Source: Thalassobacillus sp043497085
Lineage (GTDB): Bacteria; Bacillota; Bacilli; Bacillales; Halobacillaceae
NCBI GenBank assembly: GCA_043497085.1
Contig: JBIEKI010000005.1
Length of the DNA stretch: 64,000 nt
Strand: one strand, 5' to 3'
Every line of letters begins with the position of its first letter. Position 1 is the stretch's first letter. Below are positions 33,140 through 42,337 of the stretch, piece by piece. Below the pieces are notes generated by a model that was not told the origin of the DNA, made no database searches, and saw only the letters and a list, made by a program, of their open reading frames with translations. The translations under genes were made by a program, and so were the position numbers.

Positions 33140-34447
33140 TTATTGTGCACTGAAATTTTGAAATACGTTTTTCTTCGGAACCTTATATATTTGACGATCG
33201 AGCAAATGATTGATAATCACTTTATTTCGATGAATCGCCAGACCAAGATTGGTAGACCCGACGCCATGGGTATGAGAAATCCCGCTGTGAACATAAATTT
33301 CATTCGCTTCTTCTGTTGTTTTCAAACGGTAATCCCCTTCAACCTTATAGCGTCCCTTCCCGTCCCATTCGATGATTGATTTAAGACTATCAATGAATTC
33401 AGGAACAAGCGGCTTGTACCCTGTTGCTGTGATTACCACTTCACTGTCATGGGTGAAAGTTTCCCCGGTTTCGGTCTGTTTACAATTGATTCGATATTCA
33501 TTCCCATTGCCCTTAGCTTCAATATTCTCTACTTCTGACAATACTTGAAGCCCGACATTCAACTCTTCCTGGCCTACCGAATGTTCATATAGCAGATTAT
33601 AGATGTCAGTCACCGTATGATTGCTGATCCCTTTATAGTAAAGTCCCTGGGTCGGGAAAATTTCGTCCTTCTTTTCCTGTGGCAGCTGGTAAAAATAATT
33701 GACGTAATCCGGAGAAAAATGCTCGAGACTCAGTTTGGACTCTTCCATCGAATCGAAGCCAGGAGAGCGAGTTATCCAGTCAAGTCTGTAGCCGTGTTCC
33801 TTTTGTTCTTTTAATAATTCACGGAATGCTTCCGCAGCACTCTGACCGGAACCAATGACAGTAACTGACTTTGCTTGTTTGCAGCGGTCTTGATGTTTCA
33901 AGAAGTCGGCTGTATGAAAAACATCTTCCTCAGGCAGTCCTTGGAAGGAAGATGGTACTGCAGGTACACTCCCCGTTCCTAGCACCAAATTTTTAGTGTG
34001 GAAAGCACCTTTTTCATTCGTGCCCAGATTCAGCACTTCCACTTCAAAGTAACTTTCATTATCTTTTACATGCCGAAGATTCGTTACCCTATGTCCAAAC
34101 TGGCAACTTTCCAGCTGGTGGGCTACCCACTGGCAATAATCATTATATTCCCGACGCGGGATATCAAGGCGCTGTAAAAAATAAAATTGATACATACGTT
34201 CATGTTCATTGATATAGTTTAAAAAAGTATACTTGCTGCGTGGATCGGCCATCGTAACCAAATCAGCGAGGAACGGTACTTGCAGCTTCGTTCCTTCAAT
34301 CAACATTCCTGGATGCCATTCGAATTTTTCTTTCTGCTCGAAAAAAAGCGCATCCACCTCAGGCTGATCATCCAGTAATGCGGCAAGGCTCAAGTTGAAC
34401 GGTCCTACGCCGACGCCGACTATATCGTATAGTTTATCTGTGTCCAA
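33140..34447 (-). CDS. L-lysine/L-ornithine N-monooxygenase (IucD/SidA family)
   Basis: About 435 residues. FAD motif GVGVGPFNLSLAALL; WHPGMLIEGTKLQVPFLADL; NADPH motif VIGSGQSAAEAF; and the ATGYKP motif, all typical of siderophore N-hydroxylases. It would hydroxylate the side-chain amine of lysine or ornithine for hydroxamate siderophores. No other siderophore gene and no clear Fur box are visible beside it, so it is an orphan here. TTG 34447 is favoured by AGGGG at a normal distance; GTG 34456 overlaps that site. Confidence 0.87.
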   Translation of the reverse strand: MDTDKLYDIVGVGVGPFNLSLAALLDDQPEVDALFFEQKEKFEWHPGMLIEGTKLQVPFLADLVTMADPRSKYTFLNYINEHERMYQFYFLQRLDIPRREYNDYCQWVAHQLESCQFGHRVTNLRHVKDNESYFEVEVLNLGTNEKGAFHTKNLVLGTGSVPAVPSSFQGLPEEDVFHTADFLKHQDRCKQAKSVTVIGSGQSAAEAFRELLKEQKEHGYRLDWITRSPGFDSMEESKLSLEHFSPDYVNYFYQLPQEKKDEIFPTQGLYYKGISNHTVTDIYNLLYEHSVGQEELNVGLQVLSEVENIEAKGNGNEYRINCKQTETGETFTHDSEVVITATGYKPLVPEFIDSLKSIIEWDGKGRYKVEGDYRLKTTEEANEIYVHSGISHTHGVGSTNLGLAIHRNKVIINHLLDRQIYKVPKKNVFQNFSAQ

Positions 34448-34536
34448 ATTCTTCACTTCCCCTGTCCGTTGAATTTCTCGGTTAGTCTTACCTGCCTTCT
34501 ATCGTACCATATAATTATGTAAGCACTCTTTCATCA

Positions 34537-34573
34537 AAAAAAGAAGACCATAAGCAGTTAATCTTATAGTCCT
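34537..34573 (-). terminator. Intrinsic terminator
   Basis: GACTATAAG / CTTATGGTC stem followed on the minus strand by TTCTTTTTTT, after the C45 gene. Confidence 0.75.
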
Positions 34574-34593
34574 CCATTTCGGGCTAATCTATT

Positions 34594-35652
34594 CTATTTT
34601 GAACTGAAGTGCGCTCCTTCCTCGCTATGAACAAACGGGATGTCTGTATCGACTTCTCCCGTTATTCGATTCATTGCTATGTCTTCGCCTTTCAGCCATT
34701 TACCGAAATCCAACTCGACCGGCTCCTGGTCTCCACCCAATGCAAACCAGGCAATCATATCGTGAGGCAAGTAAGCGGACGTATGGATGGTACCAGCCCA
34801 GCTTTTATATTTCTTTGAAAAAACACCTTTATCGGTATCATTCATTAATCGGAAAGCGTCATAAGCTTTTTCTGTCTCGCCCTGCTCCATTGCGTTCATC
34901 CGCTTATAGGAGTCGACAAGGTGGTTACGGTTTTCATGCTTCATAATTTCAAAATGGTTGGTACATATCGCTGACTTCCGTACCTCTACCCCCCGTGGAG
35001 AAGCCTCGATAACATAGGTCTCTCCACTTCGGTCATACACAATATAGCTGAATGAGTGACGATGAGGGATATCCTTTAACATTGCTATCGCTTCTGCCAC
35101 GTCAGCACAGCTCTCTAACACGAGGCGTCCGATCATACAACAGATAAAACCTAAGCCCGGCTTTTTGCGATGCATAAAATTGTATCCCATCACGAGTCCT
35201 TTTTCATTCATTCCGTCCATACGTCCAGTAATCCGCTGAGAAGGGCCTGCAATTGCGTAACCCTGGTCCGTCGGCTGGAAAAATACATATCGGCCTTCAT
35301 ACGTTTTCGGCTGGTAATCATAATTACGTACAAAATAATTGGTCCCTGTCAAAATGGAGCAGCCAGACTTTTGATAATTAACGCGATAACCGCCAAATTC
35401 CTTCATAATCCGCTCCATCGGCCAATCAAGTGAATCCCGAAGCCCTTCCAGTTCAGCCCAGACTCCCGGAGCGAATTTTGTAATGGCCGCTTTTACTTCG
35501 GCTTCTTCGACCGTAAAACGTGGTATTCTTACCTTCCATTGCTTTTCACGGTTTTTCACCGTGAGAGAATCCCGTAATAACTCTCCCTGTTTATAGCCAA
35601 AATCGTAATGTGTGCCTCTGAATTGCAGTATGTCACTATGTATTTTCTTCAA
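34594..35652 (-). CDS. C45-family acyltransferase / amidohydrolase
   Basis: About 352 residues, Ntn-hydrolase type. FRGTHYDFGYKQGELL at the N-terminus, the nucleophile Cys in KSGCSILTG, NYFVRNYDYQP, GRMDGMNEKGLVMGYN and HSFSYIVYDRSG match the family of the penicillin acyl-CoA:6-APA acyltransferase. No propeptide-like cleavage can be proved, but the Cys lies about 110 residues in, as expected for an autoprocessed precursor. Substrate is unknown. TTG 35652 (AGAGGG upstream) is chosen; ATG 35688 is possible. Confidence 0.75.
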   Translation of the reverse strand: MKKIHSDILQFRGTHYDFGYKQGELLRDSLTVKNREKQWKVRIPRFTVEEAEVKAAITKFAPGVWAELEGLRDSLDWPMERIMKEFGGYRVNYQKSGCSILTGTNYFVRNYDYQPKTYEGRYVFFQPTDQGYAIAGPSQRITGRMDGMNEKGLVMGYNFMHRKKPGLGFICCMIGRLVLESCADVAEAIAMLKDIPHRHSFSYIVYDRSGETYVIEASPRGVEVRKSAICTNHFEIMKHENRNHLVDSYKRMNAMEQGETEKAYDAFRLMNDTDKGVFSKKYKSWAGTIHTSAYLPHDMIAWFALGGDQEPVELDFGKWLKGEDIAMNRITGEVDTDIPFVHSEEGAHFSSK

Positions 35653-35784
35653 GATGATCCCTCTTTTTGTCAAAGTATGTAATGTCATGTCATAATCCTA
35701 CCTGTAATCGTCATCGTTTTTCAAATGAATGCAATTATTTTATGATAGAAGAAGTAATTCATTCCAAACGAAAGGGTGAATCCA

Positions 35785-36267
35785 ATGTATCAAATAGATG
35801 AGAAGCGCCAGGAAGTCCTGGACTTTGTTAATGGTATAAACGATGAAGAGGCACGTACAAAACCTGATGAAAATACATGGTCGATTCTCGAAACACTTGA
35901 ACATTTGTACTTGATTGAAGGCTGGGTCACGCAGCAATTAAAAGAGGCTTTAGCCAAAGAAGAAGTGCAAGAAGTCAGGGAAAAGCCGATTGAACGTACC
36001 GTAGATCGTTCCCATAAAGTGGATGCCCCAGAGTCTCTGCGCCCGAAAGGCCAGTTCGACTCTATCGAGGAAGCCACCGACAGCCTTGCCAAAACAAGAG
36101 ATTCGTTATTATTTCTCATCCGAAACTATGACCAGGAACACCTTCGAAAAAGAGCCCTTCCGCACCCTGCTTTTGGAACAATGAATCTAGAGCAGTGGGT
36201 CGAGTTCATCGGCTTTCATGAACTCCGTCATCTTGAACAAATGAAAGAAGTGAAAAACGCTCTATAG
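35785..36267 (+). CDS. DinB-family metal-binding protein
   Basis: 160 residues from ATG 35785 (AAAGGGTG upstream). DinB/YfiT fold: WSILETLEHLYLIEGW (first His), then FHELRHLEQM with two His, the usual three-His metal site of the four-helix bundle. Family members include thiol transferases and stress proteins. The stop codon lies inside its terminator stem. Confidence 0.8.
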   Translation: MYQIDEKRQEVLDFVNGINDEEARTKPDENTWSILETLEHLYLIEGWVTQQLKEALAKEEVQEVREKPIERTVDRSHKVDAPESLRPKGQFDSIEEATDSLAKTRDSLLFLIRNYDQEHLRKRALPHPAFGTMNLEQWVEFIGFHELRHLEQMKEVKNAL

Positions 36268-36291
36268 TGGCTTCCACTTTAGAGCGTTTTG
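36254..36291 (+). terminator. Terminator overlapping the DinB stop codon
   Basis: AAAACGCTCTA-AGTG / CACT-TAGAGCGTTTT stem. The left arm contains the final codons and stop of the DinB gene. Confidence 0.8.
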
Positions 36292-36414
36292 CGTTTTATG
36301 GAATCATAGGTTTTGCGCTTAGGCTAGGGAATACGCCTAAAATCCAATGATTTCGCGTATTAATTTGAAATTTATCCCCGCGCCCCACCCACATGTCGCA
36401 GCATGGCTGGCATT

Positions 36415-36444
36415 AAAAAAGCCAGCCCTCAAATTGGGCTGGCT
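36415..36444 (-). terminator. Intrinsic terminator
   Basis: GCCAGCCC / GGGCTGGC stem followed by TTTTTT on the minus strand, after the UspA gene. Confidence 0.9.
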
Positions 36445-36462
36445 AAAGCTTCTAAGGTTTAG

Positions 36463-36888
36463 TTATGGCACAATAGTTACTGGAACTTTTGCTGAATGAA
36501 GCACGCTGTAGCTTATGCTGCCTAGAATCGCACCTTTCAATGCGCCCCTTCCACGTGATCCCATAATGACTCCTTCGATGTCGTCCTCATCCGCTACTTC
36601 ACAAATAGCTGGAGCTATTTTCCCAACCATCTTTCTCGTTTCTACCGAGACAGAAACGCTTTTCAGATGTTCATCCGCCAAAGCAATAGCTTCGTTAGCA
36701 GCTTTTTCCTGCTGGGCTTCAATTTCTTCATTAGTAAACACACGATGGGTGTTATATGTGTCAAATAACGGTTGTACATTGACGAGAAGGATACGATTTC
36801 CATTTTCCCTGGCCAGTTTAGCTGCATAATCAAGGGCGCGCAGGGAGTGCTCTGAACCGTCTACCGGAACGACGTATTTCTTGACCAT
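36463..36888 (-). CDS. Universal stress protein (UspA family)
   Basis: 141 residues. It starts with VVPVDGSEHSLRALDYAAKLA and has the ATP-binding motif GSRGRGALKGAILGSIS (G-2x-G-9x-G-S/T), ending in VPVTIVP. Likely an ATP-binding stress protein of the cytoplasm. GAAGGG precedes the ATG. It is a single gene with its own terminator. Confidence 0.9.
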   Translation of the reverse strand: MVKKYVVPVDGSEHSLRALDYAAKLARENGNRILLVNVQPLFDTYNTHRVFTNEEIEAQQEKAANEAIALADEHLKSVSVSVETRKMVGKIAPAICEVADEDDIEGVIMGSRGRGALKGAILGSISYSVLHSAKVPVTIVP

Positions 36889-36958
36889 ACTATCCCTTCC
36901 CTTCTCTAGGAATCTACCTTTATTATACCATATTTTTACCTATTAGCGGACGTTCTGC

Positions 36959-37696
36959 TCAACCGTTCAAAATTCGTTCAATTGCATGCGCAACTCCGTG
37001 ATCAGTATTCGACAATGTCACCCAGTCCGCTTCTTCTTTAACGATATCCTGGGCATTCCCCATCGCTACCCCTACACCTGCCTCGCGAATCATTGCGATA
37101 TCATTCAAGCTGTCACCTACCGCCATCATTTGATTCATGGATAGATCGAGCCATTTGCTTACTTTCCTCAATGCAGCAGCTTTATTGACACCTGAAGCAT
37201 TGACCTCGATATTCGTCAGGCTGGAATTAGTAACTTCCAGTGCTTCATTTTTTACTAATTCGTCAAAAATCACTTGTCGTACTTCATCGTCTTCAATATC
37301 AAAACCGAATTTAAGCCATTCATATGTTTCGATGTCTCTATCGAATGGCTGTCCTGAATTGAACATCCCTTCAGAGGTGGTCGACCAAAAGATAGTATCG
37401 TGCTGCTCTTTCAGTTCCCATAGCCGTTTAACCAGGTTGGCATCAAGGGGCTGACGATCAACCAAGCTAAAATTGTGATCATAAATTTCTCCGCCATTAA
37501 CTGTGACAATATAGGAAGAGCGGCCAAGTTCTTCAGCAATGTCACGACAGTTCGGCAGCGACCGGCCAGTACTCAATACTACATGAATACCTTTTTCCTT
37601 AGCCCGCTGAATTGCCTGTTCATTCTCTTTTGATACGTGTCCTTCGTTATTAACAAGGGTTCCATCCATATCTAGTGCAATTAATTTTATATCCAT
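36959..37696 (-). CDS. Cof-type HAD-superfamily phosphatase
   Basis: 245 residues from ATG 37696 (GAGG upstream). Motif I is DMDGTL, motif II STGRS, and motif III/IV VGDSLNDIAMI. The large C2 cap lies between. Members dephosphorylate sugar phosphates, FMN or related metabolites; the substrate cannot be told. Confidence 0.88.
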   Translation of the reverse strand: MDIKLIALDMDGTLVNNEGHVSKENEQAIQRAKEKGIHVVLSTGRSLPNCRDIAEELGRSSYIVTVNGGEIYDHNFSLVDRQPLDANLVKRLWELKEQHDTIFWSTTSEGMFNSGQPFDRDIETYEWLKFGFDIEDDEVRQVIFDELVKNEALEVTNSSLTNIEVNASGVNKAAALRKVSKWLDLSMNQMMAVGDSLNDIAMIREAGVGVAMGNAQDIVKEEADWVTLSNTDHGVAHAIERILNG

Positions 37697-37822
37697 AGCT
37701 AACACGTCCTCTCATTTGCTGACCTCATTTTAATATAACTTCATAACTTTTTACAGAATAACAGATAATGAAGGATGGATTCATCTTAGAATCCTTTTTA
37801 ACGATACGAATGAAGTAGAAAA

Positions 37823-37866
37823 GAACAAGGATGAATCTCCCTCTTCGAGAGAATTCATCCTTGTTC
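37823..37866 (-). terminator. Terminator overlapping the MATE gene stop codon
   Basis: GAACAAGGATGAAT / ATTCATCCTTGTTC, a 14-bp stem followed by TTTTCT on the minus strand. The arm includes the last codons and TGA of the MATE gene. Confidence 0.88.
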
Positions 37867-39195
37867 AAATAACTGCTTACTGCTCCATTTTCCGTAGATA
37901 TAATAAAGGGTGGCTACCACACTGCTGATGATAAAACTCACCCCCATACCTAGCGCAATTCCCGACTCTCCAAACAGATCTGAAAATAGCGCGGTCAAAG
38001 GGTATCGTAGAACCCAGAAAGATATGATATTCAGCACCAGTACCTGGTACATCGCACCTGACGCCCGGACGATGCCATTCAAAATAAAGTTTATGCCTAA
38101 GAATGGGTAAAAGAAGGCTACGATACGGAGGTATTCACCACCGAACGCAACAGGAGCTTTTTCCTGTACGAATAATTTGATTCCATACTCTCCAAACAAC
38201 ACTAAAGCCAGGGCCACAACCATCATTATGATCAGCGTATATAACAATCCATAACGAGCGATTTTATGTACCCTTTCCCAGTTTTGCACCCCGATATTCT
38301 GTCCGGCCATACTGTTTACAGCTGTAGCCAAAGCCATTGGTGGCAGCATCAATACACTATCCAAACGCTGGGCTGCACTGAAACCTGCTACTACATCCTC
38401 TCCAAAGGTTGTAACCACACTCATTATGGCAGCCACTCCTGCTGATATTACAGCCATCTGAAGCCCGGAAGGTATCCCTAATTGCAGAATTACCCCCACT
38501 TCCTGTTTATTTGGGATGGCAGGAATAGTGAATGGAGCCAATTGGTATTTAAGAACTATGTAAACGCCATACAGGAAAGATATTCCCTGCGAAACAACAG
38601 TTGCATAAGCCGCGCCGTCAATGCCAAGGTTGAACACAGAAATGAATATGGGGTCAAGAATAGCATTCAATATAACAGCCACCATGACAAACCTGAGCGG
38701 GGTCTTGCTGTCTCCTATTGCTCGCATGACTGTTCCAATGAAGTTGTACCCCATTAAGAAAAAAATGCCGATAGAGTTGATCTGCAAATAGGCTTTTGCT
38801 CCAGGTATCATTGCTTCTGGAGTTCCAAGCAGCAATAACACCCGTTCAGCCAGAATAAATCCAAGCAAGCCAAGGACGGTGGATATAAATAATAAAACCA
38901 CCACAAAAGCATTTAAATATCGTTTCAGCCCCTCTGCGTCATCCTTCCCCTTCTGTTGGGATAAAACCGTTAACGTCGCGTTATTAAGCCCTATAATGAA
39001 TGATAGCATGGTAAATATTACGGTACTAGCAACAGCAACGGCGCCTAATGCATTTCCGCCCAGGAGGTTTCCGACCCACATGCTGTCGATGAATTGATAG
39101 GATACCTGCAGCAGATTGGTCAACAGAATCGGACCAGAAAAGACAACCAGCTGTCTCCCTATACTTCCACTTGTAAAATTATGCTGGTTTTCCAT
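37855..39195 (-). CDS. MATE-family multidrug/cation efflux protein
   Basis: 446 residues and 12 predicted membrane helices in two related halves. MATE signatures include LTNLLQVSYQFIDSMWVGNLLG, RAIGDSKTPLRFVM, GIPSGLQMAV and QNIGVQNWERVHKIARYG. Members export drugs or cationic compounds using Na+ or H+ gradients. AAGGAAG precedes the ATG. Transcribed away from ectABC. Confidence 0.9.
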   Translation of the reverse strand: MENQHNFTSGSIGRQLVVFSGPILLTNLLQVSYQFIDSMWVGNLLGGNALGAVAVASTVIFTMLSFIIGLNNATLTVLSQQKGKDDAEGLKRYLNAFVVVLLFISTVLGLLGFILAERVLLLLGTPEAMIPGAKAYLQINSIGIFFLMGYNFIGTVMRAIGDSKTPLRFVMVAVILNAILDPIFISVFNLGIDGAAYATVVSQGISFLYGVYIVLKYQLAPFTIPAIPNKQEVGVILQLGIPSGLQMAVISAGVAAIMSVVTTFGEDVVAGFSAAQRLDSVLMLPPMALATAVNSMAGQNIGVQNWERVHKIARYGLLYTLIIMMVVALALVLFGEYGIKLFVQEKAPVAFGGEYLRIVAFFYPFLGINFILNGIVRASGAMYQVLVLNIISFWVLRYPLTALFSDLFGESGIALGMGVSFIISSVVATLYYIYGKWSSKQLFEQG

Positions 39196-39645
39196 AACAA
39201 ACTTCCTTTCAACTATTACTTTACCATCATGCCTGAGTAATTGCTGTTTATAATTTTTCCAGTTGGGTATTTAAAGGTTGAACACTGCTGTGACAGTGAT
39301 CAGTGTAATAGGAGGTACGGGAAGATAAGCATGTGCAAATGATTTTCTTTCCAAATAAGGGGGTTGAAGACTGGAAAAACAGCTAAATAAAAAAGTAATT
39401 TTATCCAACGTTTGAAAACCCTATCATATCAAGGGTTTAACTTTCTCTTTTTTTAAAACTTTTAGAAAATTATAGGATACTAAAGCATTTTTTAAAGAAT
39501 TAAGGCTTAAGCGTCACTCAGTATAACTCAGCGACAATAAACCTCATTCAGCGTGATTAAGCTAGTTTGATAAAAAAATAAGCTCGATTTAACATTATCA
39601 AGTATGTAAGGTCACCATTATAAACAATGGAAAGGAGAATCCACC
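39196..39645 (+). other. ectA upstream region
   Basis: 450-base AT-rich gap. It holds a hairpin AAACCCT / AGGGTTT (39416-39438) followed by a T-rich stretch, repeated CTCAG / TCAGCG words near 39516-39555 of unknown meaning, and the ectA promoter. An out-of-frame ATG at 39627 opens a 20-codon frame overlapping the start of ectA. No gene is evident. Confidence 0.5.
39567..39595 (+). promoter_or_regulatory. Predicted sigma-A promoter of ectABC
   Basis: TTGATA (39567-39572), 17 bases, TAACAT (39590-39595). Transcription would start near 39602, giving a leader of about 45 bases before ectA. Osmotic control elements cannot be read directly. Confidence 0.55.
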
Positions 39646-40155
39646 ATCGCTCAAACGACCAAAGAACGAACTGTTACCATTACATTTAGCGAACCAACAT
39701 TAGATGATGGAAAAGCAATGTGGGAATTAGTAGATAATTCCAGTCTCGATCAAAATTCAGCTTATAAATATCTCATGATGAGTGAGTTTTTTTCTGATAC
39801 TTGTGTGATAGCCAAGGAAAATGAAAAGTTAGTTGGATTTGTTACCGCGTTTATCCCCCCTGAACATCCTGATGTGGTGTTTGTCTGGCAAATTGGCGTC
39901 GATTCTTCCCAGCGTGGCAAAGGAGTCGCATCCAAACTTCTCAATGAACTTGTAGCACGAGAAGCATGCCAGGAAGTTCGCTACCTTGAAGCGACTGTCA
40001 CCCCATCGAATGAAGCATCTCAATCATTATTCCGAAGACTAGCACGTGATCACGACACTGAATGCAAAGTGACGGAGCGTTTCACCGAAGAAATGTTCCC
40101 AGGTGATAATCACGAAGAAGAATTGAATTTCAGAATTGGACCATTTAAACGGTAA
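39646..40155 (+). CDS. ectA: L-2,4-diaminobutyrate N-gamma-acetyltransferase (EctA), apparent ATC start
   Basis: 169 residues when started at ATC 39646, which lies 8 bases after AAAGGAG. Residues 2-25 (AQTTKERTVTITF...) are what EctA proteins normally have, and no ATG, GTG or TTG exists in frame between the stop at 39607 and this point. The first in-frame ATG (39718) would remove 24 residues and has no ribosome site. GNAT core: WQIGVDSSQRGKGVASKLL (acetyl-CoA loop) and EATVTPSNEASQSLFRRLA. It acetylates diaminobutyrate in ectoine synthesis and is followed by ectB and ectC. Confidence 0.88.
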   Translation: MAQTTKERTVTITFSEPTLDDGKAMWELVDNSSLDQNSAYKYLMMSEFFSDTCVIAKENEKLVGFVTAFIPPEHPDVVFVWQIGVDSSQRGKGVASKLLNELVAREACQEVRYLEATVTPSNEASQSLFRRLARDHDTECKVTERFTEEMFPGDNHEEELNFRIGPFKR

Positions 40156-40206
40156 ATTTCAAATATAAATACCAAGTAAACCGATGATAAAACAAGGAGG
40201 AAAACA

Positions 40207-41484
40207 ATGACTAAAACTAATATGAATATCTTTGAAAAATACGAATCTGAAGTACGCAGCTATTGCCGCGGCTTCCCTACTGTTTTTTCTAAAGCGAAAG
40301 GTTATAAAATGTGGGACGAAAACGGAAAAGAATATATCGATTTCTTCTCCGGAGCTGGCGCTTTGAACTACGGCCACAATGATGACCATATGCAGGATAA
40401 GCTCGTGGATTATATCAAAAGCGACGGCCCTACCCATACGTTGGATATGGCTACGACCGAAAAAGCAAACTTCCTGCAAAAATTCAATGATGTCATTTTG
40501 AAACCACGCGACCTCGACTACAAAATCATGTTCCCTGGCCCAACTGGAACTAACACGGTAGAAAGTGCTTTGAAGCTTGCTCGTAAAGTGACAGGCCGTA
40601 CAGATGTCATCAGCTTCACGAATGGCTTCCATGGTATGACAATCGGTTCTCTATCTGTTACTGGTAATGCCATGAAGCGTAAAGGTGCCGGAATTCCATT
40701 GAATAACACGGTTACTATGCCATACGACAACTTTGTTGACGAAAGCATGGATACGCTTGATTATTTAGAGCGCTTCCTGGAAGACAACGGCAGTGGTGTT
40801 GATTTACCCGCTGCGATGATTCTTGAAACTGTCCAGGGCGAAGGCGGCATCAATGCTGCACGTATGGAATGGCTGAAAAAAGTTGATGAAATTTGCAAGA
40901 AGTGGGACATCCTGCTGATCATCGATGATGTGCAGGCAGGTGTAGGCCGTACAGGAACTTTCTTCAGTTTCGAGCCAGCAGGTATCAAACCTGACATCGT
41001 ATGCCTGTCTAAATCTTTGAGCGGCTACGGTCTACCATTTGCTATCACCTTGTTCCGTCCTGACCTTGATATCTGGGCTCCAGGTGAACACAATGGAACA
41101 TTCCGCGGCTTCAACCATGCATTTATCACAGCTTCTGCCGCGCTGGATTATTGGAAAGATGAGCAATTCGAGAAAGGTATCCAGCAAAAATCCGAGAAAG
41201 TCAAAGATTTCCTTGTTGGACTAACGGAAAAATATCCAGAGCTGCAAGGTACTTTCTGCGGCCGTGGACTGATGGTAGGTATCGAATGCGCAAAAGAAGG
41301 TCTTGCCGATGAAGTTGCAGCTGAAGCCTTCAATCGCGGATTAATCATGGAAACATCCGGACCGAAAAGCGAAGTATTCAAATTGTTCCCACCATTGAAC
41401 ATTGATGATGAAGGTCTACAAAAAGGCTTTGACATCATAGAAGAAAGTGTAAAAGCACTAGTAAGTGAACCAGTAACTAACTAA
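40207..41484 (+). CDS. ectB: Diaminobutyrate-2-oxoglutarate aminotransferase (EctB)
   Basis: 425 residues, a class III PLP aminotransferase. FSGAGALNYGHNDD, FPGPTGTNTVESALKLARK, NGFHGMT, IIDDVQAGVGRTGTFFSFE and the PLP lysine in LSKSLSGYGLPFA are as in EctB. It makes 2,4-diaminobutyrate from aspartate semialdehyde and glutamate, the first step of ectoine synthesis. AAGGAGG precedes the ATG, about 50 bases after ectA. Confidence 0.96.
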   Translation: MTKTNMNIFEKYESEVRSYCRGFPTVFSKAKGYKMWDENGKEYIDFFSGAGALNYGHNDDHMQDKLVDYIKSDGPTHTLDMATTEKANFLQKFNDVILKPRDLDYKIMFPGPTGTNTVESALKLARKVTGRTDVISFTNGFHGMTIGSLSVTGNAMKRKGAGIPLNNTVTMPYDNFVDESMDTLDYLERFLEDNGSGVDLPAAMILETVQGEGGINAARMEWLKKVDEICKKWDILLIIDDVQAGVGRTGTFFSFEPAGIKPDIVCLSKSLSGYGLPFAITLFRPDLDIWAPGEHNGTFRGFNHAFITASAALDYWKDEQFEKGIQQKSEKVKDFLVGLTEKYPELQGTFCGRGLMVGIECAKEGLADEVAAEAFNRGLIMETSGPKSEVFKLFPPLNIDDEGLQKGFDIIEESVKALVSEPVTN

Positions 41485-41512
41485 ACTACCAACAAACCAG
41501 GAGGAATCAGAC

Positions 41513-41899
41513 ATGAAAACAGTCAAACTACAAGACGTAATCGATTCAGAAAATCACGTAAAAGCAGACACTTGGGAAAGCAGACGTCTGGTTTTGAAAA
41601 AAGACAACATGGGCTATTCTGTCCATGATACAATCATCAAAGCTGGTACAGAAACACACATCTGGTACCAGAACCATTTAGAATCAGTCTACTGCATCGA
41701 AGGCGAAGGCGAAGTAGAAACAGTAAAAGACGGAAAAGTATGGCCAATCGAAAAGGATACCATCTATGTGTTGGATCAAAATGACGAACATTACCTGCGT
41801 GCCAAAACAGATATGCGTATGGTATGCGTCTTCAACCCTCCGATCACAGGACAAGAAACACATGACGAAAATGGTGTTTACCCATTAGTGGAAGATTAA
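41513..41899 (+). CDS. ectC: Ectoine synthase (EctC)
   Basis: 128 residues, a cupin. AGTETHIWYQNHLESVYCIEGEGE and DQNDEHYLRAKTDMRMVCVFNPPITG are typical. It cyclises N-gamma-acetyl-diaminobutyrate to ectoine. AGGAGG precedes the ATG. The operon ends here with a terminator; no ectD hydroxylase follows. Confidence 0.96.
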   Translation: MKTVKLQDVIDSENHVKADTWESRRLVLKKDNMGYSVHDTIIKAGTETHIWYQNHLESVYCIEGEGEVETVKDGKVWPIEKDTIYVLDQNDEHYLRAKTDMRMVCVFNPPITGQETHDENGVYPLVED

Positions 41900-41910
41900 T
41901 TTCTGGAAAG

Positions 41911-41942
41911 CAAAAGCTCTCAACTTAGGTTGAGAGCTTTTT
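41911..41942 (+). terminator. Terminator of ectABC
   Basis: AAAAGCTCTCAAC / GTTGAGAGCTTTT stem with a T run, 12 bases after ectC. Confidence 0.92.
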
Positions 41943-42037
41943 TCATTTTATCTTCAGGTGCCAGGACACCCCCATAATTTTTTGTTGTTTTTTCATAAGA
42001 TCCTTAATCAATTATAGATCCGAAAAGTCGAAGACTT

Positions 42038-42205
42038 GATTTCGAGATATTATTGGAGTTTAGGGGCTCCAGGAAACGATTCGCTTTCCGTGGGCGTGTG
42101 CTGAGTCTCCTCAGGCTTCGCCTTGCGGGGCCTCAGCGATCCCGCATTTCCCACAGGAGTCTCACCGTTTCCCTACGCCCCTAGTCATGGGAAGTTTTCG
42201 AAATC
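42038..42205. repeat. Dispersed palindromic repeat, family 1, copy 2 (inverted)
   Basis: Reverse-complement copy of the element at 1-153. Inner arms TAGGGGC (42061-42067) and GCCCCTA (42177-42183), outer arms GATTTCGA (42038-42045) and TCGAAATC (42198-42205). The core has the same CCCCGCAAGGCGAAGCCTGAGG when read on the minus strand. Confidence 0.8.
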
Positions 42206-42337
42206 ACCCTTGTAGAAACTGCCCTATTATAATAGAAAGAAGACAATGGTCACTTTATCTCCTTCATAAATGCGTCAGAATGAAGTTTTTAGTTGTGCCC
42301 TATTCTCTTTTTAAAGGGTCCGTTTAGTACAAAAACA

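Noticed and set aside
34448..34593. Fur box upstream of the N-monooxygenase
   Set aside because: No GATAATNATTATC-like palindrome is visible.
39627..39689. Upstream ORF overlapping the ectA start
   Set aside because: A 20-codon frame with poor ribosome site; kept only as an alternative idea for ectA control.
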